DNA of 64,000 nucleotides from Polynucleobacter sp. MWH-Aus1W21 (GCF_018687275.1 NZ_CP061287.1:1426001-1490000); one strand, 5' to 3'. Numbered from the stretch's first letter, positions 9,133 to 18,093 are shown. Notes: generated by a model not told the origin, from the letters alone. Program-made: numbers and translations.

Positions 9133-11550
9133 TCATCCGCATGAACCAACGTACCCGCAGCTAGTACAGTAATCGCAGCCATCTTTTTTGATCATGGCAT
9201 GAGCTCCGCAGTCTGGGCACTTTTTACCAGCCATAAGACTGCCTGCAGCACTTTTCTGTGAATCGATTTCACCAATTGCAAAATCTTCAGCCGACTTGAA
9301 CTCAGCAATTCCCCTCTTTGCCAAAATATTTTCGATTGCAAAAGCAACAGCAGCCACTTCAGAGTCATGCCACATCGGCGCTAACGCACCATCTTGTTTT
9401 TTCTTAGTACCTAAGCGCACAGGCCCTCTATCCCAAGCTACTTTTTTCATATCGCTTAGCGCTCTTGCTAAAAAGCCCCCACGAGCCGCCAATGAAAGCA
9501 TCCGCATACTAGAAGTAATCCACTGTTGCGATTCACCACTTTGACCTACAGGCATAAAAAATTCAATGGCCCGCTCAACACTCGCCTTTTTGCCATCTAC
9601 CAAACCTTCGACAGCTAAGAACGAAATCACAAGATAAAGCGTCTTTTTACCTTCTTGTGTCCAATAGGTAATTTTTTCAGCAACTGCTGGCAACTCCCCA
9701 TCTGGGCGTCGATCGATTACTTTTCGAGATGGGTTGCTACGCAATTCATCCACATCCATGGCTGGCAAATCATTTTCTGTAGAAGATGGAGTCACCTGCA
9801 AAACAGAACCCAAAATATTATTGGGCCTATAGGTAGCCAATCCCTTTAGATGGGATTTCCAAGCAGTGATGTACAGATCTTTAAATTTTTCATAAGGATA
9901 ATCTGCAGGGACATTCACTGTTTTGGAGATCGCAGTATCAACGTATGGCTGTACAGCTTCCATCATCAATACATGATCTTCTGCGGACATTTCCAACGCA
10001 GTAACAAAATACTCTGGAAGATTATTCACATCCCCACCTAAATCACGGTACACCCGCCAAGCATGGTCCTCTACCGCGTACTCTTTAGTAGTACCATCGG
10101 CCTCTCTCTTTTTGCGGGTATAGGTCCACGAAAACGGTGGCTCAATGCCATTGGATGCATTATCAGCAAATGCCAAGCTAACGGTTCCTGTGGGGGCTAT
10201 AGAAAGCAAGTGGCTATTGCGAATTCCATGCTTTCGAATGTCCGCCTTTAAAACATCGCTCAAGCGACTCGCGAAATTTCCACCAGAGAGATATTGATCA
10301 ATATCCAAAGCAGGAAATGAGCCCTTTTCCTTTGCTAATTCAACCGAAGCGCCATAAGCAATATCGCGAAGTTTCTCAGCAATTTCAGCTGCTTTAATAC
10401 GTGCTGCTGCACTATTGTAGGAAAGCTTTAACATGATTAAAGCATCGCCAAGCCCAGTAAAACCAACACCAATACGCCTTTTTGCGCGAGCCTCTAAACC
10501 TTGCTCACCTAGCGGCCAATACGTAGCATCTAACACGTTGTCCAACATGCGTACTTGTACTTTGACAACTTGAGCAAATCGCTCAAAGTCAAAATAAGGC
10601 TCGCCATCAAAACCAAAGGGATGGATAACAAACTTTGGCAGAATGATCGGGCCGAGATCGCAGCAACCGTAAGGAGGTAATGGTTGCTCACCACAGGGGT
10701 TGGTAGCATCAATCCGTTCGCAATAGTACAAGTTGTTATCGCGATTAATATTGTCTAAAAATAGAATGCCAGGTTCCGCAAAGTCATAAGCAGATTGCAT
10801 TACCGCATCCCAAATCTCTCTTGCTCTTACCTTTTTATATATCCAGAACCGATCTGTTCTTTGATATGCTCCCGCAGAGATTAGCGCCTCGCATGGTTTA
10901 GCTTTATGGCAAAGCTCAAGCTCGCCATCTGAGCCAACTAATTTCATAAACTCATCAGAAACTCCTACAGAGACATTAAAGTTATTCCAGCGTCCAGGCG
11001 TTCTCTTGGCGGTAATAAATTCCAGCACATCAGGATGATCTATACGCAAAACACCCATTTGCGCGCCTCTGCGTGCGCCAGCACTCTCTACGGTTGAGCA
11101 AGACTGATCAAATACGTTGATATAACTACATGGCCCAGAGGCGATCGAGGCCGTTCCCTTTACCTCAGCGCCTTTAGGACGAATTCTGGAAAAGTCATAG
11201 CCAACACCTCCGCCACGACGCATCGTTTCTGCAGCCTGCTTCAAAGCTTCATAAATGCCTGGGTACCCATCTTCATCGGAATCCTGAATGCAATCCCCAA
11301 CCGGCTGCACAAAGCAATTAATCAAGGTTGCTTTAATGCCTGTCCCAGCCGAACTCATAATGCGTCCAGCCCCAATCGCGCCAGCATAAAAATTATCTAA
11401 AAATTGCTTTTCTACTGCATCTTGAATTTCGGGATCTTCAACTTCTGCCAGGCTTTTTGCGACTCTCTTAAAAATCGTATCTGCGTCAGTCTCTCCGCTT
11501 TTTAAATATTTTTCTGCTAATACATCAACGCTAATTGGCTGCATAACCAT
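9133..11550 (-). CDS. nrdJ: Class II (adenosylcobalamin-dependent) ribonucleotide reductase
   Basis: Makes deoxyribonucleotides using a B12-generated thiyl radical and needs neither oxygen nor a second radical subunit. Family signatures: CFVQPVGDC, GGGVGYDFSRIRPKG, ESAGARRGAQMG, NPCGEQPLPPYG with the active-site Cys near residue 286, and a C-terminal CPDC...CTSCGY metal-ribbon/redox tail. An ATG at 11568 is possible, but the ATG at 11550 lies 10 nt after GGAG and is preferred. The gene start overlaps the end of the upstream flavoprotein gene by 20 bp, suggesting translational coupling. Its place among nitrate-respiration genes suggests a job in anaerobic growth. Confidence 0.93.
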   Translation of the reverse strand: MVMQPISVDVLAEKYLKSGETDADTIFKRVAKSLAEVEDPEIQDAVEKQFLDNFYAGAIGAGRIMSSAGTGIKATLINCFVQPVGDCIQDSDEDGYPGIYEALKQAAETMRRGGGVGYDFSRIRPKGAEVKGTASIASGPCSYINVFDQSCSTVESAGARRGAQMGVLRIDHPDVLEFITAKRTPGRWNNFNVSVGVSDEFMKLVGSDGELELCHKAKPCEALISAGAYQRTDRFWIYKKVRAREIWDAVMQSAYDFAEPGILFLDNINRDNNLYYCERIDATNPCGEQPLPPYGCCDLGPIILPKFVIHPFGFDGEPYFDFERFAQVVKVQVRMLDNVLDATYWPLGEQGLEARAKRRIGVGFTGLGDALIMLKLSYNSAAARIKAAEIAEKLRDIAYGASVELAKEKGSFPALDIDQYLSGGNFASRLSDVLKADIRKHGIRNSHLLSIAPTGTVSLAFADNASNGIEPPFSWTYTRKKREADGTTKEYAVEDHAWRVYRDLGGDVNNLPEYFVTALEMSAEDHVLMMEAVQPYVDTAISKTVNVPADYPYEKFKDLYITAWKSHLKGLATYRPNNILGSVLQVTPSSTENDLPAMDVDELRSNPSRKVIDRRPDGELPAVAEKITYWTQEGKKTLYLVISFLAVEGLVDGKKASVERAIEFFMPVGQSGESQQWITSSMRMLSLAARGGFLARALSDMKKVAWDRGPVRLGTKKKQDGALAPMWHDSEVAAVAFAIENILAKRGIAEFKSAEDFAIGEIDSQKSAAGSLMAGKKCPDCGAHAMIKKDGCDYCTSCGYVGSCG

Positions 11551-12751
11551 ATTCGATTGGCTCCACATCAGATAAAAGTCTTGTAATTAAATCGATTACT
11601 GGGCGAATTTGAGTGCCAAATGGCAATGCACCTGCGCCTCTAAAAAAAAGTCCTTTTTGAACGCTGCCCACCAATGCGCTTCCAAGAACCTTGTCAATAC
11701 AAAATTGACCCCACGAACTATTCCCATCCCTTAAACCACAGTCATGCAGGCAATCAAATACCATTGTGCAGCGCGGTTTTTTGCGGGCCGTTTCTTGGAG
11801 AACACTCTCTACTTTGAGATATTTGCCAAGCCATGGAGTCTTCACTGCTCGGGCTGGTAGACCTGCGACACTGAGGAACTCTACGATGTCTTCTTTTTTC
11901 GCGTTAGCTAAGACATGCTTAAATGCATCGTCAGCGTCACCTTCAGTAGTAACGGCAAAGGCGGTACCCAACTGCACTGCTGATGCACCCAAAGCCTGTA
12001 GCCTCTTAATATCCTCAAGACTTGAAATACCGCCAGCAGCGATTAAAGGAATCTTTCCTGCTATTCCAGCTTCTTCAAAAAATTTGAGCACTTCTGGAAT
12101 AACATTTTCAAAATCAAATTTAGTGTTATGAATATCTGTAACGCTTGATGCTCCAACATGCCCGCCAGCTAAACGGGGATTTTCAATCACAATGGCATCT
12201 GGCAGGCGACCTTTTTTCATCCACTTCTTAACTAATAATTGAACACCTCTAGCCTCAGAAAGAATGGGGATTAAAAGGGCATCTGGATAATCTGCTGCCA
12301 AATCCGGCAAATCCAGCGGCAATCCAGCACCTACAACAATGATGTCAGCGCCGTTTTCTAAAGAACACCTTACATATTGAGCATATTCGTTGACGGCTTT
12401 CATCACATTCACAGCGATAAGACCAAACCCGCCAGCATCTTTCTTGGCCTGAAGAATCTCACGCCTCAAAGCCTCTATATTTGCCGCATTGATTGCCTCT
12501 CGACTTTCAGAACACGGCTTGAGATGCTGGGTTTGCTCCATTAAATCAGGATGTAGACGCCTCAAATCAATCGACGAAATCGTTCCTACACCACCGGCTT
12601 TCGCCACAGCACCAGCTAAACGATGAGCCGATACTCCAACGCCCATACCACCTTGCACTATAGGCAATATGTTTTTCCCTTTTATCACCAAGGGAGACAC
12701 GCCACTCTTAGAAAGCAACTCCATAACGTCAGTCGGAATTAATGTTGTCAT
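11531..12751 (-). CDS. Nitronate monooxygenase / NPD-type flavin oxidoreductase
   Basis: A 406-residue TIM-barrel flavoprotein of the 2-nitropropane dioxygenase family. Visible: an N-terminal GGMGVGVSAHRLAGAVAKAGGVG loop, AGGHVGA with the family histidine, and the FMN phosphate-binding AAGGISSLEDIKRLQALGASAVQLGTAF. The family oxidises nitronates such as propionate 3-nitronate, but several members have other roles, so the substrate is unknown. It sits between nnrS and nrdJ on the same strand and overlaps nrdJ, which ties it to the nitrate/nitrosative block. Confidence 0.85.
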   Translation of the reverse strand: MTTLIPTDVMELLSKSGVSPLVIKGKNILPIVQGGMGVGVSAHRLAGAVAKAGGVGTISSIDLRRLHPDLMEQTQHLKPCSESREAINAANIEALRREILQAKKDAGGFGLIAVNVMKAVNEYAQYVRCSLENGADIIVVGAGLPLDLPDLAADYPDALLIPILSEARGVQLLVKKWMKKGRLPDAIVIENPRLAGGHVGASSVTDIHNTKFDFENVIPEVLKFFEEAGIAGKIPLIAAGGISSLEDIKRLQALGASAVQLGTAFAVTTEGDADDAFKHVLANAKKEDIVEFLSVAGLPARAVKTPWLGKYLKVESVLQETARKKPRCTMVFDCLHDCGLRDGNSSWGQFCIDKVLGSALVGSVQKGLFFRGAGALPFGTQIRPVIDLITRLLSDVEPIEYGYAAN

Positions 12752-12782
12752 TGAATTACCTAAGTAGTGTTGTGGCTATTGC

Positions 12783-13937
12783 TTAGCCAGGCTGCCCATC
12801 TAATCGAGGTTTTGTTAACCAAGGAAAATATTTAAACAAATACAAAATAAATGCTGTACACCAGCAAATTCCAGCCCAGCCAAGAGCGGAGTGAAACCAT
12901 GTTCCACTGAAGGCATGAGCCAACATCCAAAATATTGCTGTAGCTTGTACCAATGTATAAGCAAGCGTTTCGATTACACCTGCAATTAATGGGCGGCCGG
13001 TATGCCCCATTGCAGTGCGCGTAATCATTCCAATGATGAGCCCTGCGGTTGCGCCAATCCCAAATGCATGCACTGGTATGTAAATCGTCACAAAACCTAA
13101 TGCAGAGAGCCCCAAGAGAATAAAGCCAAGTGGAATCCATAAATATGCAGCATGCAAAACCAATACGATTGGTTTAGAAACTGTTGCAAGAGGATTCCAA
13201 CCCCACAACATCTTTAATTGAATCAGACCGGTAAATAGACAAACTATCGCAGTCAAATAACTTGCTGGAAAAAAAATCCACAGCAAGAAAGATGCGCCAC
13301 AACAAGCAAGTACTAAGGTCGCTAAGTTTTTATTACGAATTTGCTTTATCCCAAAAAATGCGTTAGCCGTAAAACTTGGTATAACTCTGCCCCCAATCAT
13401 GATCTCAATCATCACAATCAAAAACAAAGAAATAATCAAGACTTTATTGGCGTCAATTTGAATTCGATTATTCGCCGAAAGATAGAACACAGCATTTAAA
13501 ACACCCAATACACTCAAAATGAATGGGAGAAATAAATTTCTATACATGCGCTGATGCAAAATCAACCTGCCAATAGCAATCGCAATTGCAGGTAAAAATA
13601 AAACATCTACAACTGCTAGGTAGGGACTCAATAATGGCCCGACTCTTCCAGCAATCCAAAGCAAAACCAATAACATTAATGACTTGCCAGTTGGAGTATC
13701 CAAGCCCGTCCAAGCTCTCACTGCCGTAAGCGCAAAACCAGCTACAACCGTAGCAGCAAAACCAAAAATCATTTCATGAGCGTGCCACTGAATACCAGGT
13801 ATTTCGCTATTACCCCTGAAGCTATAGCCACTTAATTCGCATAGCCACTCAACTACGGCAATCACAGACCAAAGCGCTGCCAGCAAATAGAATGGTCTAA
13901 ACCCAAGAGCAAATAAAGGCATTGTCTTTTTGGACAT
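12783..13937 (-). CDS. nnrS: NnrS family haem/copper membrane protein
   Basis: A 384-residue protein with about 12 hydrophobic helices. It begins FALGFRPFYLLAALW and contains WHAHEMIFGFAATVVAGFALTA, HAFGIGATAGLIIGMITRTAMGHTGRP and several conserved His residues, all hallmarks of NnrS. NnrS proteins protect denitrifiers and pathogens from nitric oxide stress by limiting damage to iron centres. The gene lies between a PAS sensor gene (11 nt upstream) and the flavoprotein gene (31 nt downstream), consistent with one operon switched on during nitrate or nitrite respiration. Confidence 0.9.
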   Translation of the reverse strand: MSKKTMPLFALGFRPFYLLAALWSVIAVVEWLCELSGYSFRGNSEIPGIQWHAHEMIFGFAATVVAGFALTAVRAWTGLDTPTGKSLMLLVLLWIAGRVGPLLSPYLAVVDVLFLPAIAIAIGRLILHQRMYRNLFLPFILSVLGVLNAVFYLSANNRIQIDANKVLIISLFLIVMIEIMIGGRVIPSFTANAFFGIKQIRNKNLATLVLACCGASFLLWIFFPASYLTAIVCLFTGLIQLKMLWGWNPLATVSKPIVLVLHAAYLWIPLGFILLGLSALGFVTIYIPVHAFGIGATAGLIIGMITRTAMGHTGRPLIAGVIETLAYTLVQATAIFWMLAHAFSGTWFHSALGWAGICWCTAFILYLFKYFPWLTKPRLDGQPG

Positions 13938-13948
13938 ATCAATTAGTC

Positions 13949-14374
13949 TTAAGACTTCGCCTCTAACTCCGCAATGCGCTTCTTTAAAGCCCGATCATTT
14001 TGGAACCGCTCAGTATCATCTCTGACTACAGCGGCAATTCCAGTCACTTTCCCAGAGGCATCGGTCAACATGGCTACGGTAAAGGCAATAGACAAAGGCT
14101 TACCTTCTTTATGTAATGCGGGTACTGTCAATAAAGTTGTGCCATAACGGGTGGTTCCTGTATCCATTGATTTTTTATAGCCATCCCAGTGTCGATCTCT
14201 AAAACGATCAGGCGTAATGATGTCCAGGCTTTTTCCTAAAGCTTCACTAGAGCTATATCCAAAAATGCGCTCTGCTGCAGCATTCCAAAAAACAATATCC
14301 CCTTTGGCATCGGAAATTACCACTCCATCGCCCATAACATTTGCTAGCTGTTCAAAATTCACCTGATTTGACAT
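13949..14374 (-). CDS. Single PAS-domain sensor protein
   Basis: A 141-residue protein that is almost entirely one PAS domain (about residues 8-128: GDGVVISDAKGDIVFWNAAAERIFGY ... GIAAVVRDDTERF) followed by a short charged helix (RALKKRIAELEAKS). There is no kinase, DNA-binding or cyclase domain, so it must act through a partner. It heads the nnrS-containing gene string. PAS domains bind haem, FAD or small ligands; no ligand can be named here. A sensor of oxygen, NO or redox feeding the nar block is possible but is inference. Confidence 0.85.
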   Translation of the reverse strand: MSNQVNFEQLANVMGDGVVISDAKGDIVFWNAAAERIFGYSSSEALGKSLDIITPDRFRDRHWDGYKKSMDTGTTRYGTTLLTVPALHKEGKPLSIAFTVAMLTDASGKVTGIAAVVRDDTERFQNDRALKKRIAELEAKS

Positions 14375-14499
14375 ACAAACCTCTATCTAAAAATTACAAA
14401 TTTGGAACATTTTCCTAATAATGGGTGGTGTTTGATATAGCCCGATAGAACTATGTAACAAAGTAAGGTTTCTGATAGATCATCAAAACACCCCTTCTT

Positions 14500-14513
14500 T
14501 TGCGATAGATCAA
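14500..14513. promoter_or_regulatory. Candidate FNR/ANR box upstream of the PAS-nnrS genes
   Basis: TTGCG-ATAG-ATCAA matches 8 of 10 informative bases of the FNR consensus TTGAT-N4-ATCAA. It lies about 126 bp upstream of the PAS gene start, in the gap between divergent genes. Oxygen-linked control would suit the downstream genes, but one imperfect site is weak evidence. Confidence 0.35.
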
Positions 14514-14550
14514 ATACCATTCCAGCTAATTGGAATTTAATAAACGCATC

Positions 14551-14742
14551 ATGCAAAAGAAGTTTCCAATCAATCCACCACACCCCGAACGTGTTTGCTG
14601 GGGATGCGAGAGATACTGCCCATCGAACTCCATGGCTTGTGGAAATGGCTCAGATAGAGCCCAACATCCGTATGAATTATTTGGTGAAGGATGGGAAACG
14701 TGGGGCATGTATAATCGAGACTTACTAAAGAACCCGCAATAG
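14551..14742 (+). CDS. DUF3079 small cysteine-rich protein
   Basis: A 63-residue protein beginning MQKKFPINPPHPERVCWGC and containing ERYC...MACGNGSDRAQHPYELFG. This is the compact DUF3079 family, found in many beta- and gammaproteobacteria and of unknown function. Four Cys residues (CxxC, then two more) suggest metal binding. The ATG at 14551 matches the family N-terminus; an upstream in-frame ATG at 14530 would add seven atypical residues. It ends 4 nt before the next gene. Confidence 0.85.
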   Translation: MQKKFPINPPHPERVCWGCERYCPSNSMACGNGSDRAQHPYELFGEGWETWGMYNRDLLKNPQ

Positions 14743-14746
14743 CGCC

Positions 14747-15220
14747 ATGAATGACTTAACTATTGCAAGGTCAATACATATTCTTAGCGTAGTGATTTGG
14801 ATGGGTGGCGTTACATTTGTGACGCTAGTGCTCATACCAACTCTGAGACGATCCTCGTTTCACGTTGATCAACTGGCTATTTTCAATGTCATTGAAAATC
14901 AATTTGCCAATATCGCCAGAGTAATGGTCTTGTTGGCGGGAATTAGTGGGTTCTATATGACCTATAGATTGAATGCTTGGAACCGCTTTACAGAAATTCA
15001 ATATTTCTGGATGCATGCCATGGTTTTTGTTTGGACACTCTTCTTTCTTGCTCTTTTTATAGTTGAGCCATTTTTCTTAAAAGAGCATGGAAAGATGGTC
15101 AAGAATGGGCACAACATCACCAACCTACAAAAAACTCAAATTGTGCATGCAATTATTTTGCTATTAAGTTTAGTCACAATAATTGTCTCCGTTCTGGGTG
15201 CCCACGGATTTTTTTATTAA
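14747..15220 (+). CDS. Four-helix membrane protein, function unknown
   Basis: A 157-residue hydrophobic protein with about four TM helices. The N-terminal helix carries RSIHILSVVIWMGGVTFVTLVLIPTLRR, a His-xxx-W-GG pattern seen in CopD-like and HemJ-like haem or copper membrane proteins. A second histidine follows in FWMHAMVFVW. The similarity is only at motif level, so no function is assigned. It is probably co-transcribed with the DUF3079 gene. Its 3' end touches the terminator of the converging integrase gene. Confidence 0.75.
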   Translation: MNDLTIARSIHILSVVIWMGGVTFVTLVLIPTLRRSSFHVDQLAIFNVIENQFANIARVMVLLAGISGFYMTYRLNAWNRFTEIQYFWMHAMVFVWTLFFLALFIVEPFFLKEHGKMVKNGHNITNLQKTQIVHAIILLLSLVTIIVSVLGAHGFFY

Positions 15221-15243
15221 AAAATACCCGCCATATGGACGGG
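15214..15243 (-). terminator. Intrinsic terminator after the integrase gene
   Basis: On the minus strand CCCG(T)C...G(G)CGGG forms a 6-bp stem (15227-15243), followed by TATTTTTTAAT. It ends transcription from the integrase at 15327-16367. Confidence 0.6.
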
Positions 15244-15307
15244 CATGAACCATAACTAGTTATGGAGGAGACTTGTTAAATCCTACTCCTGATATTTAGA
15301 TGAAACA

Positions 15308-15327
15308 AGCGTTACTTATGTAACGCT
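15308..15327. repeat. Dispersed palindrome GCGTTAC..GTAACGC, copy 1
   Basis: AGCGTTAC-TTAT-GTAACGCT is a perfect 8-bp dyad ending at the integrase stop codon. Followed by CAAA, it resembles the dyad CGTTACTT-A-AAGTAACG at 25772 and a decayed form near 23646. It appears to belong to the conserved ends of the mobile modules. Confidence 0.55.
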
Positions 15328-16367
15328 CAAATAGCCACCCTTTTAATCACCTCTAGCTTTTGCTCCAGGGTATAACCAACCGTCCCGTAGTTATTAAACT
15401 CTGACCCCCCACTAGAGTGCCCTGTAATACTTTCAGCTAAACGGGTTGGAATATCGTTACAAGCTTTAAGCCGATCAATAAACGCATGTCTAAACATATG
15501 GCTACGAAAGCCTAGACCCCTAAGACTTTTACCCATTGCAGCTGAGCATGAACCATTCCCGTTCTCTTTGGCGTAGTTTGGCGCGAGCCAAGCACTTCTC
15601 TTGCGTAGCGCCCTCTCGTATAACTGGGTAGCTGCTTCAAGAGATATGCCATATAAAGGTACCGCCCGAATACTCGATTTGGTCTTGCGATCCGATAGTC
15701 TATTTTGACGAATCCAAAGATGAGGAATGGGATGATCCAAAATGCAATCCTCAAGCCTTGCAAAAACCAGTTCTGATAAACGCATACCCGTATTGAGCTG
15801 GATTAACCCTATCAAAGCATAGTTAGAGCGATTCTCTAGCAATCTGGCTTTTACGCTCTCAATCAAAGTGGGTGTCACCACAGCCATGTGGCGCTTAGTC
15901 TCACCCTCCCCTTTAATGCGCAGACCCCTAAAAGGACTTAAGCGATCAATATCCAAAAATCGAAAGGCTAAATTGAGTATGGCATTGAGGCAATTATGGT
16001 GCTTGCGAACACTAGATGGGGTAAGACCTCTTTTGAGCTGATGATCCCGATAGGTAGTGATATGCCAGTGCTTTAGCTCATCTAGTGGCAAATCACCATA
16101 CAGATCACAAAAGTAATTGAAATAACGGGTAGCGTCATCTCGAAAACGCTTACGGTGGGATGACTTACTTTCAGCCAGGTAAATCTCAAAGGCAGTACTG
16201 AAGGTGGGTCTTTTGCCATTTGGTAAGGCTGAAAAATGATTAGCCACCAATTTACCTAAAAACTCCTCATCAAACGGCACCCCATTGACATTGACCATTC
16301 TCTGAACAAATGGGTCCTGAGTTTGGGCTTCAAATTGCTCGTTACTACGCACTAATTCCAATGACAT
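15327..16367 (-). CDS. Tyrosine recombinase / island integrase
   Basis: Site-specific integrase of 346 residues: an N-terminal region, a SAM-like core-binding domain (about 60-150) and a catalytic domain (about 165-346). The catalytic set is complete: Arg in NTGMRLSELVF, Lys in DRKTKSS, HMFRH, GHSSG and the nucleophilic Tyr near the C-terminus (NNYGTVGY). It starts about 200 bp from the tRNA-Lys fragment at 16572 and reads away from it. An integrase at the end of an island next to the att site is the usual layout, so this enzyme probably inserted the segment to its left, possibly including the nar block (inference). Confidence 0.93.
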   Translation of the reverse strand: MSLELVRSNEQFEAQTQDPFVQRMVNVNGVPFDEEFLGKLVANHFSALPNGKRPTFSTAFEIYLAESKSSHRKRFRDDATRYFNYFCDLYGDLPLDELKHWHITTYRDHQLKRGLTPSSVRKHHNCLNAILNLAFRFLDIDRLSPFRGLRIKGEGETKRHMAVVTPTLIESVKARLLENRSNYALIGLIQLNTGMRLSELVFARLEDCILDHPIPHLWIRQNRLSDRKTKSSIRAVPLYGISLEAATQLYERALRKRSAWLAPNYAKENGNGSCSAAMGKSLRGLGFRSHMFRHAFIDRLKACNDIPTRLAESITGHSSGGSEFNNYGTVGYTLEQKLEVIKRVAI

Positions 16368-16429
16368 AAGTTCTCCAAAAAAGAAATTAGTCAGTAGTAC
16401 TGTAGTTTCAGATTTTGGGAATTCCTACC

Positions 16430-16571
16430 GGTTTTTTGAGGGTTGAAAAGTTCGAAATCCGGCCCACAGATTCGAACTTTGCACCAAAAAGCAATCGCAC
16501 AGTCAATCGCACAGTCATTTTTTTGTCGCTCAAAGCCATATGCTATATAGGTTTTTGAAGAGGCACGACTT
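16430..16571. repeat. Conserved module right end with tandem 12-bp repeats, copy 1
   Basis: The roughly 400-bp gap between the integrase and the next gene has no coding sequence. About 140 bp before the tRNA scar is closely repeated at 23646-23788. It contains two head-to-tail copies of CAATCGCACAGT (16492-16515) and two TTCGAA motifs. Tandem short repeats 60-80 bp inside an att core resemble integrase arm-type binding sites (inference). Downstream of the scar, 16660-16768 shares GTGGGTCAGGATGG and GGCGCTGGGTGACCGTGG with 63100-63140. Confidence 0.7.
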
Positions 16572-16616
16572 CTTTTAATCCGTTGGTCGCGAGTTCGAAT
16601 CTCGCCCGACCCACCA
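16572..16616 (+). repeat. tRNA-Lys(UUU) 3'-half fragment, attachment-site scar 1
   Basis: 45 bases run from a CTTTTAA anticodon loop through the TTCGAAT T-loop to the CCA end, matching the 3' half of a tRNA-Lys(UUU). The 5' half (GGGTCG..., D-arm) is absent upstream, so this is not a functional tRNA. The break in the anticodon loop is typical of tyrosine-recombinase integration at tRNA genes. The same 45 bases recur at 23789 and 62967. Confidence 0.88.
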
Positions 16617-16625
16617 GTTATACAA

Positions 16626-16659
16626 AAGCCTCTAGAGAAATCTAGGGGCTTTTTCTTTT
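16626..16659 (+). terminator. tRNA-type intrinsic terminator, copy 1
   Basis: An AGCCTCTAGA stem pairs with TCTAGGGGCT around GAAA, followed by TTTTTCTTTT. It lies 9 bp after the CCA end of the tRNA scar. The same hairpin follows the scar at 62967. Confidence 0.8.
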
Positions 16660-16768
16660 GGGTTGTGGCAGATGTGGTTGCTGTGCGGACCCAATGGAAA
16701 ATCTATGGAGTCGTTGTGGGTCAGGATGGGGGCGCTGGGTGACCGTGGGCAACTGAAACACAGAATGT

Positions 16769-17542
16769 TCAATGCAAAACAATCGCCTTTAGAAGCTTTA
16801 AAACTCGATAAACAATAGCCCCTATTGACTGCGCAAACAAGCCTACAAAGATACATACAAATGCTGTCAACCAAGGATCTGGTGAATACATCCCGAAAAT
16901 TAAAAATGTAACTGCACTTATTGCCAATCCAAACCCAATTGCAGCCTTTTGTGGCACTCCATGAATTCTTGGTCCCGGAGGAATATATTCCACCTTAATT
17001 CCTTTGTGTTCAATATCAACCCAAACGCCTGGGCCACTAGCCGATGGTGGTATGGCAGTCAAATAAGTCATAGCAATTTTTTGACCTCTATTAAATACGG
17101 GTAATTTATATTCTCTGCTCTTGTTATAAATATCGTACTGCTGTTGTGTTGGAGTACCACCTGGTTGAACAAACATTAGCTGTTTGAATGCTGGAGACCA
17201 TTCAACAATTCTAGGCGTGCCAATGATTTCAGTTCTTTCAGTCAAAAGAATGGTGTCGCCTGAATAAACCTTGAAAATAACTTCAGAAAAATCACGGCTA
17301 GTATCGTTTGTTAATTCAACCCTACTTGTATACAAATTGGAGACTGGATTTCCTTGCCAGGTTGCCTGAATCGAGCCAAAAATAGGATCAATTGAAGAAG
17401 AGGCTATACGTTCATGGTGAACCACATACTCAAGTCGCCTCACTCTATTACGAAGGTACAGAACGAGCGCGCCAGCAAAGGCGGCAAATATATACCTTAC
17501 GAATTGATTGTGAAAAATATCTTTTAAAAAGGAAAGATCCAT
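16769..17542 (-). CDS. Membrane protein of unknown function
   Basis: A 257-residue protein not recognised as a known family. It has a single TM helix near residues 13-27 (YIFAAFAGALVLYLR), a central soluble region of about 170 residues rich in beta-type sequence, and two C-terminal TM helices (IGFGLAISAVTFLIFGM and LTAFVCIFVGLFAQSIGAIVY). It is last of three minus-strand genes with 6-nt and overlapping spacings, so it is probably in an operon with the two genes upstream. It lies next to an att scar and is likely module cargo. Confidence 0.7.
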   Translation of the reverse strand: MDLSFLKDIFHNQFVRYIFAAFAGALVLYLRNRVRRLEYVVHHERIASSSIDPIFGSIQATWQGNPVSNLYTSRVELTNDTSRDFSEVIFKVYSGDTILLTERTEIIGTPRIVEWSPAFKQLMFVQPGGTPTQQQYDIYNKSREYKLPVFNRGQKIAMTYLTAIPPSASGPGVWVDIEHKGIKVEYIPPGPRIHGVPQKAAIGFGLAISAVTFLIFGMYSPDPWLTAFVCIFVGLFAQSIGAIVYRVLKLLKAIVLH

Positions 17543-17548
17543 CTTTTC

Positions 17549-17722
17549 TTATTCCTCTGTATTCTTATTCGAATTCTTATAAAGCAAGACTAACCCAGTA
17601 ATTGGGGCAAAGAATAATCCCATAAAGAACCAAAGCCAAGCATTGCGGTTAGTTGTCTGAGCCCAATAAGCACAGAAGATCCCAAATAAGAAAAAGCCTA
17701 TTCCAGAGTATTCATTCATCAT
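17549..17722 (-). CDS. Small two-helix membrane protein
   Basis: A 57-residue hydrophobic protein (GIGFFLFGIFCAYWAQ ... WLWFFMGLFFAPITGLVLLY) with two TM helices and a short polar tail. The preferred ATG (17722) overlaps the TGA stop of the upstream gene as ATGA, typical of coupling; an ATG at 17734 would add four residues. No family is recognised. The FFxGLFFAPxTGLVLL pattern recalls small bacterial membrane proteins of unknown role. Confidence 0.6.
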   Translation of the reverse strand: MMNEYSGIGFFLFGIFCAYWAQTTNRNAWLWFFMGLFFAPITGLVLLYKNSNKNTEE

Positions 17723-18093
17723 AGTAATTTGCATGTCCCAAAAGCAATTCCACCACGGCCATTATTCTCAACAAACTTCATATCCGGGAACAGCTGAATA
17801 TCGTACTGACTTCTAAATAAGTAGAACTTCTTGTATCCCACATGCTTATCCGCTTCCACCCTATCAATATCGTAGGAATCACAAGTGACTTTGTTGTCAT
17901 TAGGCTTAATACTGCATCTATCGACTTTGGGCTTATCTGAATCATGAATTCTGGCGGAAAACTTGTACTTTTCCATTTGGGCTGGCTGGTACACATTCTC
18001 AAAATCTAGCTTTCTCGTAACTGTACAGTCATAACTGGCTGCATTGGCTAGTCCAGCTGCTAGCAGCAATCCTAGGGAGATAAGGTATTTCAT
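17719..18093 (-). CDS. Secreted protein of unknown function
   Basis: A 124-residue protein with a clear signal peptide (MKYLISLGLLLAAGLANA, cleavage after ANA) and a mature part of about 106 residues containing four Cys, enough for two disulfides in the periplasm. It is the first gene of a three-gene set with two membrane proteins. No family is recognised. Confidence 0.7.
   Translation of the reverse strand: MKYLISLGLLLAAGLANAASYDCTVTRKLDFENVYQPAQMEKYKFSARIHDSDKPKVDRCSIKPNDNKVTCDSYDIDRVEADKHVGYKKFYLFRSQYDIQLFPDMKFVENNGRGGIAFGTCKLL

Noticed and set aside
16572..16616. A complete tRNA gene at any of the four scars
   Set aside because: The acceptor 5' strand, D-arm and 5' anticodon stem are absent upstream in every case, so only 3' halves exist.
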